Positions 1-9,267 of a stretch of DNA of 64,000 nt are shown here, in pieces. A program made the translations under genes and the position numbers. Under the pieces are notes generated by a model. That model was not told where the DNA came from, ran no database searches, and was given only the letters and a program-made list of their open reading frames with translations. The DNA comes from Tremella fuciformis. Lineage: Eukaryota > Basidiomycota > Tremellomycetes > Tremellales > Tremellaceae. Each line of letters starts with the position of its first letter. Position 1 is the first letter of the stretch. The stretch is taken from contig CP136490.1 of assembly GCA_032768795.1 (NCBI GenBank), positions 2,108,001 to 2,172,000 of the forward strand. Direction: 5' to 3'.

Positions 1-2338
1 GTTGAGGCGGCTCCAGAATCCGTCGCGGTTCATCTGAACGTGGCGTTGTCTTCTTGCCCGTGATGAATGTAACGTCCCGACTTGCGATGACCCTGTTGGT
101 TTGGGTCAACACCTTGTAGCCCCAGCTCCCTTCTGTGTATCCCAGCAGTCGACCGCATTGACCCCGCTCGTCGAGCTTTGATGCGGGGCTCACAACTCGA
201 TAGATGCAGTGTTGGCCAAATGGCTGCATTCCTTCATATCGTATGTCAATGTCGTGATGTGGTCGAAAGAGAGCGACAGGGATTTTTCCTTGGGAGTCTG
301 GTAGCCTGTTTCTGGTGAAGACTACATATCGTAATGCGTCGACCCAGAATTGACTTGACAGGTTCGAGTCCGCGAGACATGTGCGGATGTCATTGAGGAT
401 GGTGAGATGGACGCGCTCGACTCGACTGTTTTGATTGTGTGCGTCGGTCGGCGTGAGGGTATGCTCAATTCCCTTGCTTTTACACCAGTGGCTGAATTCC
501 TTGCTCGTGAACTCGCCTCCTTGGTCTGAGCGGATGGTCTTGACTGTTCGATCAAGCTGATTCTCTGCCAACTTGATATAGTCTTGCAGTGCTTCGGCTG
601 CATCCGACTTCTTCTTGAGTGGTATGGCCTGCACGTATTTGCTGTGGTCGTCATAGCAGGTGAGGAAGTATTGGAAGCCTTCTCTCGACTGGACGGTTGC
701 TGGTCCCCATAGATCGACTGATACCTCGACGAGGGGCTTGCTGGCTCGACGAGGGTTAGGTAGAGATGCCGAGCGCGTTGCCTTCCCTTTCAGGCAATCC
801 ATGCATTCGACTCTCCGAAATGACCCTGTCCACTTTGCGCCTAGCTTCCCCTCTTTCCCGAGCTCCCACACCTTCCTCATGTTCGAGTGACCTAGGCGTT
901 TGTGCCAGGTGAGGAGGCGAGTGTCTTCGGCTTCAGTGTTTTCTATTGCCTGAAGTGCTCGGTGAATGCGCGAGGTGGTGCGTACCGGTGTGTCGTCTAC
1001 AACCCATAGGTTGCCAAGTTTCTTTCCCCGGAGGATGACCTTCCCTTTCTCGACCAATGTAGCCGAGTCCTTCGAGAAGCGCCAGTGTGTCCCTGTGTAC
1101 GGACCGAGGCGCTGTGTTGAGAGGAGGTTGTGCGAGAATGATGGAACGTAGAGGGCGTTGTTGTACCATACGTTGTTGAAGGTGAGGCGGCCGGAGTGTG
1201 TAGCTTTGACAATCGATCCGTCTCCAATTTGGATCTTGACGGCCTTGTCGAGTTTGGTGAGATGTGAGAGAAGGTGCTTGTCCTTGATGAATGGACTGGT
1301 GGCACCGCTGTCGATGATGATGGAGGTGGATGGGAGGTTGTCGTTGGCGTGTAGTGCAATCTCCGTCGCATAATATCCTTCCTCCTTTGTCTCCCTCGAC
1401 GAGCCTCTCTTGCTCTCACTCGATGAGTCATCCTCTGACTCCATCTGCTCTCTTGCCTTCTTCGCTTGTCCTCCCTGCTTCCTTCCCTTGGCTGCTTCCC
1501 TGGCCGACCTTTGCTCCTGGATGTGCTTCGGCACTCCAATCACTTTCCAGCACTCATCTGTGGAGTGCCTCCCCTGATCCGGATGGTGGATGCATCTCTT
1601 GCTTGCCGGTTTCTGCAGGGATTTGCTGAGCATCCCCATCTCGTTTACGCTCTCGCCCTTTTGTTGACGTCTGCGATGTTCATCGGCGACCCTATCGATA
1701 ACCTCGTCGAGGTGGATCTTGTTCGACGAGGTCCCTGAGTAGAAGGTCGATGCGAGGAGGCCGTATGAGGACGGTAGGCGACGGATGGCGGCGTATGCGC
1801 CAATCTGGTTGGCAAATTGCTCAAGGGTGAGCTTGGAAGTGATGGCGGAGGAGGTGATTTCGGCCAGTTGCGACCGGATAGCTGTGAGATGAGGTTCGGG
1901 GTCCTCATTCTCTGGGATGGTCTCGCCAAATATCGATGACCATAATTCGGCTAGGCGAGATCCGTTGTCGGCCCCATATGTGGTGACCAGATGATCGTAG
2001 AGCCCCTTCGGTTGAGGATTCTCGAAGTCGATCAGGTTCGAGGGAAGCTTGTTTTGGACAGTCTCTGTCAGACTGCCATAGAGAGTGGAGAGGGCGGTGG
2101 ACTGCTCCTTCTCATGCTCGTATAGAGCAACTGCTCTCTTTGATGTCTCGGCTGCTGTCGCCGGACTTGACACTGGATATCGAGCCTCGACGAGTGCCCG
2201 AATCGCTGACGCGTCCTTGGTGATGTGGGGTACGAGACCGGCGGATCCGAGGACGACTCGAATCTCGCGCACCCACTGGGCGTAGTTGTCGCGCCCGTTG
2301 AGCTTGCGCTCCTCTTTCACCGTCTGCACAGATGGCAT
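1..2338 (-). CDS. Copia Gag-Pol polyprotein (Gag, zinc knuckle, protease, integrase), partial
   Basis: One uninterrupted minus-strand frame runs from ATG at 2338 to the window edge, 779 codons without a stop. In order it shows a Gag region with the tract NGRDNYAQWVREI near the start, a CHHC-type zinc knuckle (C, H, H and C around CIHHPDQGRHSTDEC), a K/R/E-rich linker, a retropepsin active site (IIDSGATSPF), the GAG-pre-integrase HHCC segment (WHKRLGHSN then CMDC), and an integrase core with VDLWGP, the second acid in IRSDQGGEF and the glutamate in NSRVERVH. This is the PR-IN order of Ty1/copia. An in-frame TAG lies a short way upstream of the ATG. No stop or frameshift was found, so the copy looks recent. 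RT and RNase H are off-window. Confidence 0.9.
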   Translation of the reverse strand, partial: MPSVQTVKEERKLNGRDNYAQWVREIRVVLGSAGLVPHITKDASAIRALVEARYPVSSPATAAETSKRAVALYEHEKEQSTALSTLYGSLTETVQNKLPSNLIDFENPQPKGLYDHLVTTYGADNGSRLAELWSSIFGETIPENEDPEPHLTAIRSQLAEITSSAITSKLTLEQFANQIGAYAAIRRLPSSYGLLASTFYSGTSSNKIHLDEVIDRVADEHRRRQQKGESVNEMGMLSKSLQKPASKRCIHHPDQGRHSTDECWKVIGVPKHIQEQRSAREAAKGRKQGGQAKKAREQMESEDDSSSESKRGSSRETKEEGYYATEIALHANDNLPSTSIIIDSGATSPFIKDKHLLSHLTKLDKAVKIQIGDGSIVKATHSGRLTFNNVWYNNALYVPSFSHNLLSTQRLGPYTGTHWRFSKDSATLVEKGKVILRGKKLGNLWVVDDTPVRTTSRIHRALQAIENTEAEDTRLLTWHKRLGHSNMRKVWELGKEGKLGAKWTGSFRRVECMDCLKGKATRSASLPNPRRASKPLVEVSVDLWGPATVQSREGFQYFLTCYDDHSKYVQAIPLKKKSDAAEALQDYIKLAENQLDRTVKTIRSDQGGEFTSKEFSHWCKSKGIEHTLTPTDAHNQNSRVERVHLTILNDIRTCLADSNLSSQFWVDALRYVVFTRNRLPDSQGKIPVALFRPHHDIDIRYEGMQPFGQHCIYRVVSPASKLDERGQCGRLLGYTEGSWGYKVLTQTNRVIASRDVTFITGKKTTPRSDEPRRILEPPQ

Positions 2339-2473
2339 GACGGAGGACCACTTCGAGGCTGGCGGTGCGTAGGCAAGGTCGACGAGTTTGTTGACGCGTT
2401 CTATCTACCGCGACTTGTCGAACGAGACGTTACCACGACGGAATCTTAGCTCTGAGGCAATGGGATTCCGGTC

Positions 2474-2555
2474 ACCTGTTGCCCGCTCAGCACTTGCTAT
2501 GAGTGATGCATTCGGACTTACCTGTTGCCCGCTCAGCACTTGCTATGAGTGATGA
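2474..2555. repeat. Two copies of a 34-bp direct repeat next to the copia gag
   Basis: A 34-bp sequence beginning CCTGTTGCCCGCTCAGCACT occurs twice, starting near 2475 and near 2521, about 46 bp apart. The second copy is followed by GGGCAACA, the inverse of the TGTTGCCC near its start. The copies lie between gag and the presumed LTR body, which suggests duplicated LTR ends or an LTR-internal tandem repeat. Confidence 0.7.
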
Positions 2556-2637
2556 GGAGGGCAACAGGCGGCGGCATTCTACAAGGTCGTCGAGGGTGTC
2601 GGCGTTATAAGCGGAGTTATCGTTGGTGGCAGCTTCT

Positions 2638-2712
2638 CTGCCTCGTCGAGGGTGAACCTCGTCGAGGCACAACCTCGTCGAGGATCGAGTAGCCTCGACG
2701 AGGTTACTCGAA
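2638..2712. repeat. Cluster of CTCGTCGAG / CTCGACGAG palindromic motifs
   Basis: Four copies of the self-complementary core CCTCGTCGAGG or CCTCGACGAGG lie within about 70 bp. The same core recurs inside the copia coding region (near 724-755, 1397 and 1702-1735). The density suggests LTR regulatory sequence, but that role is inferred. Confidence 0.6.
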
Positions 2713-3234
2713 GATGAGTCAAGCTCATGTGAGCGTACCACCTATTTCCGTCGTTGCTCGGTCTTGGTGCTGCTTTGGTGTCATTCGTGACACTCTGCTC
2801 CTCTCCCTCGTTGTGCGTTTGGGCGTAAGGAATGCATCTCGGGCCTGCCGGGAGGGCAGGGAAAAACTACCTGTTACTACGTGTGTCTACCAAGCTGTCG
2901 CACCAGGGGATCCCCCGCGTGCCAAGGGGTGGGGCGCACCCACCCAACAGCTGACCCGATCCAGGGTTCCCGGAGTCTCTGCCGTCGAGCGCAAGGCGTG
3001 GGCGGGTGGGCGATCGACGGACGGCAACGAGGACGAGGCGGCGGTGCTTGTGGGCAAGATGGTGACGGTTGAGAGGGACTCAAACGATCGCTCGGAGCCC
3101 TCAAGTCCCTTGCTGCATCACGTGACCATCCAACCTCTGAGTCCAATTTCTGCTATAAACTCGCGAGGGTTTCGCAAATCAAGTGAGCCAGTGACAGGGA
3201 GGGATCGGCTGCGTGAAGTCTTTCTCCAGTTCTA
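2713..3234. other. Non-coding stretch between copia flank and orphan gene
   Basis: About 520 bp holding short overlapping frames on both strands but no motif, convincing start or splice pattern. It could include the outer part of the copia LTR. Nothing else is recognisable. Confidence 0.4.
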
Positions 3235-3758
3235 CTAGGTCAAGCGGGACAGTGTGTCTAGAATGATCATTTGGTGTCGCGACACAAAATCCCTTACGAG
3301 GTGTCTGATCCCCAATGGGAGACGGACCATGTCAGAGACGGATTCTTGTTGGGTATTGGTATACTTCACCAGCCAAGGCTTCCACATTTTTCTCTCGACC
3401 AGGAGACTATCAGCTCCAGTGTACTCGAAGGATCTAAACGGACGCCCCAAGTACCCAGGTATATTGGGGTCGAGGTCATACTGTAGGTTTATCCAATCTT
3501 CATGTCGCTGTCTTCGTCATACCATGTCTTGGTGAGGCGGTTCCAGCACGTCTCTTCAGGGACGTACGGGCTGGGGTGGACTAGTTCTCCTTCGAAACGA
3601 CGAGTGATTGTAATTCGACGCCGCACCCCGTCCAAGGCATCTGCCTCGAGTGATAACATGTGTTCTGCCGTTTTGTTCGGCTGAAGGCTCGACTCCGCAC
3701 CTTCCGTGTCTCCGCGTGGCTCTTCCGCAACCCCATATAATATCGCAATGTCATTCAT
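3235..3758 (-). CDS. Orphan small protein, member 1 of the tandem family (two exons)
   Basis: The ATG is at 3758. The first frame stops soon after residue 85, but a GTACGT donor at 3567 and an AAG acceptor at 3512 join exons 3568-3758 and 3235-3511 in phase, giving 155 residues. The intron is inferred; a frameshift is the alternative. The C-terminal half carries the family signature: an aromatic-DLD segment (YDLDPN), then WLVKYTN and LPLGIRHLVRDFVSR. These align with the tails of the proteins at 5628, 7475 and 8607. There is no signal peptide or membrane segment, and the function is unknown. It is transcribed in the same direction as the other members. Confidence 0.55.
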
Positions 3759-4320
3759 CGTGGCTTGAGGGCCAAGGCAGGCTATAACGGACGTTCACAG
3801 ACCCAGAGTCGGCTCGGGACAGCGGCAATCGCTCTTCCGTTCCTTTTACTCATCGAAGAGAGACGCAAGGGTCTTGGCATTGATCTCGTATGTTGGCATA
3901 GTGGTGTGTGTGGCACGCTTCGAGGGAAGATGCTTGGGACGCGGAAGGATGGTGCGGATTTCTATACTGGATGTTCTGAGCAAGTTCACCATACATTCAA
4001 AACGAGTGTCAAAAGGACTAAGCGATTATTGGCGAGATTGAGCATGTCAGTATCTATAATTGACCAGTCTCGGTGACCTACCTAGCGTTGTACAGTTCTC
4101 ATTGACCTGTCACCGTTGGTACTCGACTTTCGAAGTCTCTCAAGTTGTAGATTCTCGCGATGCCATGTATAAGGCATCGGAACCCTCCCCCCTTTAGGAC
4201 GGCAAAAGTCGACCATGGCTGGCGCGAGAAATATGAGCATACAGCATGGAGGATGGCCTCCGTGGGGGGCTATAGAATGCACACTCGTACAAAGGTAAAG
4301 CTTCCCTCGACCATCTAGTG
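3759..4320. other. Intergenic spacer in orphan array
   Basis: About 560 bp between array genes. Short frames on both strands lack motifs or a plausible ATG context. No RNA gene or repeat was seen. Confidence 0.4.
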
Positions 4321-5040
4321 TCAATGATCGTTTGGGCGGGAGACATCAGAAGTAGCTTGAGCGGATCCTTCGGTATCTTGGGAGTTTGCTACAGGTAACA
4401 ATAATCTGAAGTCTACTCTTTTCAGAATGTTGTCTGGATCCTTGATATCCTTTAGGAGGAGTGAACAACTCGGAAAGCCGTAGCTGCACTGATAGGTCCC
4501 GTCCTGGGTCTGTCCAAGGCAGAACATCTCTTGCTTTGCCCCGGTCATGGAAAAGCTCTTGAGCGATCCATCCTGATTGTGCTCCCGGGACCCCTCAAAC
4601 AGCTTGCGACCATGGGAGAACGCATGGCAGGATATACTGTGCCACAATATCCCCTCTTTGGTCACTGTTCCCGTAAACCGGTCATTGGCCTCAAATTCAG
4701 GTGGACCATCTTCCGCAGCTTGAGATGTAAAGCGAGCCCAGAATCCGACTTCTTTCCCGAGATCGTCTGGGTGAGACGGACCGTTATCCGCTTTAATGTC
4801 GCAACTTGGGTTTTGCTGGCACGCCTCCCATGTGCTCTTGTACATTTGTTCAATGTCCTCGATATGGCAACCTTTTGTACCAAAACTTATGGACATGGCC
4901 TCGCTGAATGCAAGTGAGGGGAAACACGCCTCACACCCATTACCAGGAGAGTCATAGTCCTCGGCAATGGCCTTCAGCCAGCGGAGATACTCCTCACCCT
5001 CATCGAGGATCGCGGTTGCCTTTGGGTGGTCCACAGTCAT
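4321..5040 (-). CDS. Orphan 239-residue protein in the small-protein array
   Basis: A single open frame starts at the ATG at 5040, chosen because a TATAAAAGG box lies 35-43 bp upstream (the longer reading extends through that box). The protein is Cys-containing and acidic, with a GNGCEACF motif near residue 34 and CHIEDIEQMYKSTWEACQQ near residue 55. The C-terminal part (DGTYQCSYGFPSC followed by LLKDIKD) only loosely resembles the YTD-x-G...LP-x-x-I motif of neighbouring genes, so membership of the same family is uncertain. No signal peptide, transmembrane helix or known domain was recognised. It is co-oriented with the other array genes. Confidence 0.65.
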   Translation of the reverse strand: MTVDHPKATAILDEGEEYLRWLKAIAEDYDSPGNGCEACFPSLAFSEAMSISFGTKGCHIEDIEQMYKSTWEACQQNPSCDIKADNGPSHPDDLGKEVGFWARFTSQAAEDGPPEFEANDRFTGTVTKEGILWHSISCHAFSHGRKLFEGSREHNQDGSLKSFSMTGAKQEMFCLGQTQDGTYQCSYGFPSCSLLLKDIKDPDNILKRVDFRLLLPVANSQDTEGSAQATSDVSRPNDH

Positions 5041-5074
5041 GAGGGTGGTAGAGCAGGAAAGATACGATGTGCGG

Positions 5075-5083
5075 CCTTTTATA
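5075..5083 (-). promoter_or_regulatory. TATA box of the gene starting at 5040
   Basis: TATAAAAGG on the minus strand lies 35-43 bp before the ATG. The short distance implies a very short 5' leader. Confidence 0.65.
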
Positions 5084-5627
5084 CTGTGTGGCGACTGGTC
5101 CGAGTTTTCACATGAGGTTCTAAGGAGATGCAAATCATCAAAAGACGGTGAACAGCAACGAATAGCAATTGGTCTTCGTCATCAGCGTGTGACACGAATG
5201 AGAGATCGTCAATGGGCCAATTTGCACTACTGTACGCGCGCGCAGATCGAGTGATCAAACCAGTCTTCTCTGCCATTTTAGAGCGCTCAATCTCAAATTC
5301 AAGTTTGAGAACTTTTTGAAGACGTGGGATACAGACCTAGGCGGTCTTCCGGCGAGGGATAGTCTTCTTTGGGGAGCAGCTGAAATGCGTCTTTCGGCTC
5401 ATGACAAAGAATGAAAGCTCAACGATGGAGTACTCGGCACAGGAATTGTCAATCCATTGGTGACGTTGTTCACCTTGATCAGCAAGCTTTGGTCTTCTAT
5501 CCCTCCTATGCGAGACGCAACCCTCTCCGTAATGGCAAATGAGAAATAAAATGAGTCATCAAATGCTAACTACATGATAGTGCTGGATCAAGTTTGGACT
5601 GGAGAACAGGTGGCTTAGCCGCAGGAT
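5084..5627. other. Intergenic spacer in orphan array
   Basis: About 540 bp with no supported gene. It is less GC-rich than its surroundings. No RNA or repeat was recognised. Confidence 0.4.
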
Positions 5628-6083
5628 CTACCTCCCACCGACTGTGGACGACAGGGAGTTCTGCCGCTGTATGAACTTCTCCACATCGCCTCGAATCTCA
5701 CTCGGGAACTTGGATACCTCCTTAACCTGCCTACCATGGGCATCAGTGAAAAGGGTGATCCATCCGAGGATACTTCCGTCCGCCGCGCGACCCTTGATAG
5801 TGAGTACGAGGTTCTCTTGATCGACGCCACACGCGCTGAACGACATGAAGCGGTCTCCGTCAAACCTGCAGTGTGTGGTGGCAACGGGTTCTTTACCCGT
5901 TGGATCATACTCCTTGTTGTTATCCTTGGCCCACTTGGCGAGACTGCTGTCATCGAGGTCAAAGAGGGCCCTCAAGGCGCTCTGAATCTCCTTGCTCACA
6001 GCAGTTTGATCGTTCATGATCGTAGTATCGTCAGGCTTGACGAAAGTGGTATTGGTCCCTTCAGTACCGGCTTTGGTGCTCAT
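5628..6083 (-). CDS. Orphan small protein, member 2 of the tandem family
   Basis: The ATG at 6083 begins MSTKAGTEG; the longer frame upstream lacks an ATG. The protein has 151 residues and no intron. After a variable acidic N-terminus with a helical stretch (SALRALFDLDDSSLAKWAKD), the second half carries the family signature: FDGDRFMSF, then WITLFTDAHGR, then FPSEIRGDVEKFIQR. No signal peptide or transmembrane segment is visible, so a soluble intracellular protein is likely. Function is unknown. A TATATTAA-like element lies about 60-70 bp upstream on the same strand. Confidence 0.75.
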   Translation of the reverse strand: MSTKAGTEGTNTTFVKPDDTTIMNDQTAVSKEIQSALRALFDLDDSSLAKWAKDNNKEYDPTGKEPVATTHCRFDGDRFMSFSACGVDQENLVLTIKGRAADGSILGWITLFTDAHGRQVKEVSKFPSEIRGDVEKFIQRQNSLSSTVGGR

Positions 6084-7474
6084 GTCTGCCTGGATAAGTT
6101 GTGGTGCTGGAGGTGGGGGCAATCGTATGCCGAAGGGGTCATGTTAATATAAGACAGGCTCTTCCATTGTTCCGACGTTCACCTCCAAATAAAGCCAAAT
6201 GCGCGCTGTAATATTGCCCGTCCAAGCCAAACACACGCCCGCGCCATTGGTGATCCCTATTGGCAATGGGCGCAGTCGACGGTCTATGGAATTGTCCACG
6301 ACCGTTTCATACAGGACCCCGGGATTGTGACACGGCCGGTCACGGGATGCAAATGGCTGTCTTCGCCTTTGGTCATTCCCGTTGGCCATTCGCGTTGGGA
6401 AGTGGGCGTCCGCGCAATGTCACAGAAGACCACTATTCCAGATCAGGCGACGCTTTCGTCTGAGAGCAGTTCTGGCCATGAGGTGGGCCTCGTGCCAAGG
6501 ACAGCGAGCAAGATGAGACGAAGCAGAGCACCACTTGAGACTCATCCGCTCTCTTCGACTAGGTCTTGCTCAGTGCGACGGCTCGAACAAGACCCCGTTC
6601 GCAAAGCCGTGCAAACTTGGGGTCCGTGCGTCGCATCCAAGAAGCATTACTCTCAGAGCTTGTGCGAGCGTGAACGTCTGGACGTGAATTGTGAGACCAC
6701 TCTCCTGAGCTCGTACGTGATCACGTCTACTCAAGTATACGCCGACTCCATTTGTACACGGTGATTATTTGCTCTGTGCGGAGGAGACCTTCGGGAGGGC
6801 AGCAAGTCATACACGAGAGATCATTCGGACAACCACTGCCGTTGTTTCTGCGCTTTGTTCAGGAGGATTCGAGGCCAGTTTTGCGCACCGGACTCTGGAT
6901 GAGGTCCGACGACCAAAGGTCAAATCTTACCATTCCGTCAGATATATACTCCTCATGTTCCTAGCGGGACGCAGCAACGGGGTGCTCGCAATGACTCCAC
7001 TTAGGGCAAGCTGCGGCATAAGTCATACGACCATCAGATCCGTCTATCTGCGCTTCTTTTGGCTATCACAACGACGACTTGTTGGACCTAAGCCTCCCTT
7101 AACAGATTTTGCAGGTGAGACCTCTGATTCTGTCCTCTGCTTCCGACCGGCCAGTCGTTGAGAGCGGAGGCGGCTCACTCGTGCTGCAGGATTCTGGTCT
7201 CCACAAGACTAAGATGAGTGGCTTTGGAACGGGTCCGGTATCGGATCGCAGGGGGATCGTTGAGATACTTTGTGTGTCCCTCAACCTCTCAGCGGCGAAG
7301 GATCGTTTCGACCTCACTCGAGCGGGCTTCAGAGTGACAAAACTAGATCCGTCCACCACAGCACGTCAAAACGGACACAGGGAGATGTATACATGGTGCT
7401 GGGAAGTAACAGAGGACGGATTGACCGTGTGGCTGATGAAGGAGGAGGAAAGTCCGCCGTAGGAGGTGGAGAGT
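6084..7474. other. 1.4 kb gap in the orphan array, no confident gene
   Basis: Several medium frames occur here. The best is on the plus strand, ATG at 7214 to a stop at 7462 (82 residues ending in an acidic tail after YTWCWEV), but it has no family signature, neighbouring exon or motif. The gap may hold a decayed member or a promoter region. Confidence 0.35.
6145..6156 (-). promoter_or_regulatory. TATA-like element of the gene starting at 6083
   Basis: CTTATATTAA on the minus strand is about 60-70 bp upstream of the ATG, a position like those in front of the genes at 8134 and 9822. Confidence 0.4.
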
Positions 7475-8134
7475 TCACCTGTCATCTCCCCCAAACCCTT
7501 GCGTCTTATTCTCCCTGTCTATAAAGGTCTGTATCGTTTGCCGGATGACCTTCGGAAACTGTTCAAGGTCATTGATCTGACGACCTTTGCAGTTCGTGTA
7601 CACTGTCGTCCACATGGAGCTGGCATATGGGACTGCAATCCCAAGGCTCTCGTAGGTGGGCGTTGTGACTGAGAAAAATCTGAAATGCCCTTCGCCGTCA
7701 AGATCGTATGAGATAGTCACTTGTCGCTGTGCCTCGTGGCTATAATGAATCTCCTCTACTTGGCCAACGTCTTCGATGGGACTTGATGGCTTGATTCGCC
7801 GATTGGGCCGAAAAATGCGTGACACGGCGGGGCTGTCGGAGAACCCAGACTTGTTTGGCAGGGGAAAGAAGCGGGTGAAAACGCCATTCTGTTCTTTGCG
7901 GTTAATGTCACCTCCAAACCACATCTTCTCTTCCTCCGGTGCTTTGGAGTTCTTCTTCGTACTCTGCAGGAGAGCTTCGAGGTCCAGGGGATTAGTCTGA
8001 CCAAGACAAATCTCAACAGCTTGCTTGACCCATGCGCTTACACCAGTCTCAGCGGCTTTGGCCAAGTGGTTGCCGTCATCGTCCATGTCCGTGGCAAGGG
8101 ACCACAGGGTTGTGGACTCGTTGGATGGGTTCAT
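7475..8134 (-). CDS. Orphan small protein, member 3 of the tandem family
   Basis: Intronless, 219 residues, ATG at 8134. The N-terminal third is acidic and helical (TDMDDDGNHLAKAAETG, then AWVKQAVEICLGQ), followed by a Lys/Glu-rich linker. The C-terminal part carries the family signature in its clearest form: ISYDLDGEGHFRFFSV, then WTTVYTNCKGR, then FPKVIRQTIQTFIDR. It is a paralogue of the proteins at 3235, 5628 and 8607. No signal peptide, transmembrane helix or known domain was seen. A TATATATAAG box sits 60-69 bp upstream. Function is unknown. Confidence 0.8.
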   Translation of the reverse strand: MNPSNESTTLWSLATDMDDDGNHLAKAAETGVSAWVKQAVEICLGQTNPLDLEALLQSTKKNSKAPEEEKMWFGGDINRKEQNGVFTRFFPLPNKSGFSDSPAVSRIFRPNRRIKPSSPIEDVGQVEEIHYSHEAQRQVTISYDLDGEGHFRFFSVTTPTYESLGIAVPYASSMWTTVYTNCKGRQINDLEQFPKVIRQTIQTFIDRENKTQGFGGDDR

Positions 8135-8193
8135 GATCGAGCTCAGTCGTGTGGGGCGCAGTGCGGGCGCAGGGGCCGGCCGGCTTGGCCAAG

Positions 8194-8203
8194 CTTATAT
8201 ATA
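8194..8203 (-). promoter_or_regulatory. TATA box of the gene starting at 8134
   Basis: TATATATAAG on the minus strand, 60-69 bp upstream of the ATG. Confidence 0.65.
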
Positions 8204-8606
8204 CCAGGTTACTCCGTTGTCGCTCGTCTGGCATTGGAGTCTTGCCCAGAACAAACAATAGAACGATGTGAATATACCTGCCCAATTCAAATACCTTTCC
8301 TCGACTTTGTAAACTGTCGATTGGAATATAAGTGCGTATGAAAAGAGCTCCCCAAGCTCGAATGTGACAGATTGGGATTGAGGATGTGAAAAGTGTTCAA
8401 AGCAAATCATGCCACAGGGGGTTTCGCCGACAGCGGGCAGATGAGTCGTGAGCGCTTTCGGAATGATGATTCGCATACTCTATGGGACTTGCAAGCGTAA
8501 GAACGACTACAAAAGTGGCTCCGCTTCTTTCCGAGCTCACACGGTATGTACAGATTGCATGGTCAAAACATGGAATATCAAATGTCTTTGTTCAGAATAC
8601 GAACGC
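8204..8606. other. Intergenic spacer in orphan array
   Basis: About 400 bp with no supported gene, RNA or repeat. Confidence 0.4.
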
Positions 8607-9140
8607 CTACTGAGCTGGCTCATCCGTCGGTGGCCGTGGGCGCCAAGTCGAAGGTTGTGTTGCGGGAGCGTCATCCTGCGTGACGCTCGAAGCTGTTGAG
8701 ATTTTCCGGGTAGAAGACGAGTCTTGCGAGCTGTCCAGAGCTTCGGGCGTGTATATGGACAAGAATGTCACCACGGATCCCTTGATGTCATCTGGGAGGT
8801 TTTGTGTGCCCGAATAACGCCCCGATTGGTCAGTGTACTCTATCTTCCAATGAGATCCTGAGCGTTCGTTCTTCATGATCGAAAGCCTCTCCTTTTCCAT
8901 GCCAATGAAGAGGAAACTCGCGAATTCGCCACTTGCGTAGTCGAGATCGAACTGCGCACGGAAAATTTGCGTCCTACCCATGTCATGCCAAGCCTCCATG
9001 CTAGAAAAAGTGCGTGGCAGCCCTAGGTTCAAGCCGAATTTGTCTGTCAGCCTTCCAAAACTCTGCTCAAACGCGACCTTCTCCTGCCCCGGTTCGCCGG
9101 TTGAGGGGAATGTAAGGTTCACAGTGTGCACCTCCGTCAT
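8607..9140 (-). CDS. Orphan small protein, member 4 of the tandem family
   Basis: Intronless, 177 residues, ATG at 9140. The middle part carries the family signature: FRAQFDLDYASGEFASF, then WKIEYTDQSGR, then LPDDIKGSVVTFLS. Unlike its relatives it has an extra Ser/Thr/Pro-rich tail of about 45 residues after the signature. No signal peptide or transmembrane segment is present. There is no obvious TATA box in the 127 bp separating it from the next array gene. Function is unknown. Confidence 0.75.
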   Translation of the reverse strand: MTEVHTVNLTFPSTGEPGQEKVAFEQSFGRLTDKFGLNLGLPRTFSSMEAWHDMGRTQIFRAQFDLDYASGEFASFLFIGMEKERLSIMKNERSGSHWKIEYTDQSGRYSGTQNLPDDIKGSVVTFLSIYTPEALDSSQDSSSTRKISTASSVTQDDAPATQPSTWRPRPPTDEPAQ

Positions 9141-9267
9141 GACAGACGCCTACGGAGGAGCGCTCCGGGGTCGGAGTCTCTCTTCCAGGCAGGCCATGTC
9201 CTAGATGCCCTCGATTTGGGTGCCACATTGCCACATTCATAATGTTGCTGACGGACAATTTCGGGGA

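Larger units (their letters stand above)
1..2566 (-). mobile_element. Ty1/copia LTR retrotransposon, 5' part, runs off the left edge
   Basis: The gag-protease-integrase order on the minus strand is that of Ty1/copia. Reverse transcriptase, RNase H and the 3' LTR would lie left of position 1. On the right, near 2477-2566, the sequence has TGTTGCCC and GGGCAACA termini like the TGTTG...CAACA ends of copia LTRs, but the outer LTR boundary cannot be fixed because the partner LTR is outside the window. The right limit given here is therefore approximate. Confidence 0.75.

Noticed and set aside
322..654. 110-residue minus-strand frame in the copia region
   Set aside because: It overlaps the integrase core in another frame; the integrase frame carries all conserved motifs.
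2714..3238. 174-residue plus-strand frame
   Set aside because: No motif, low-complexity composition, and it runs through the presumed LTR flank.
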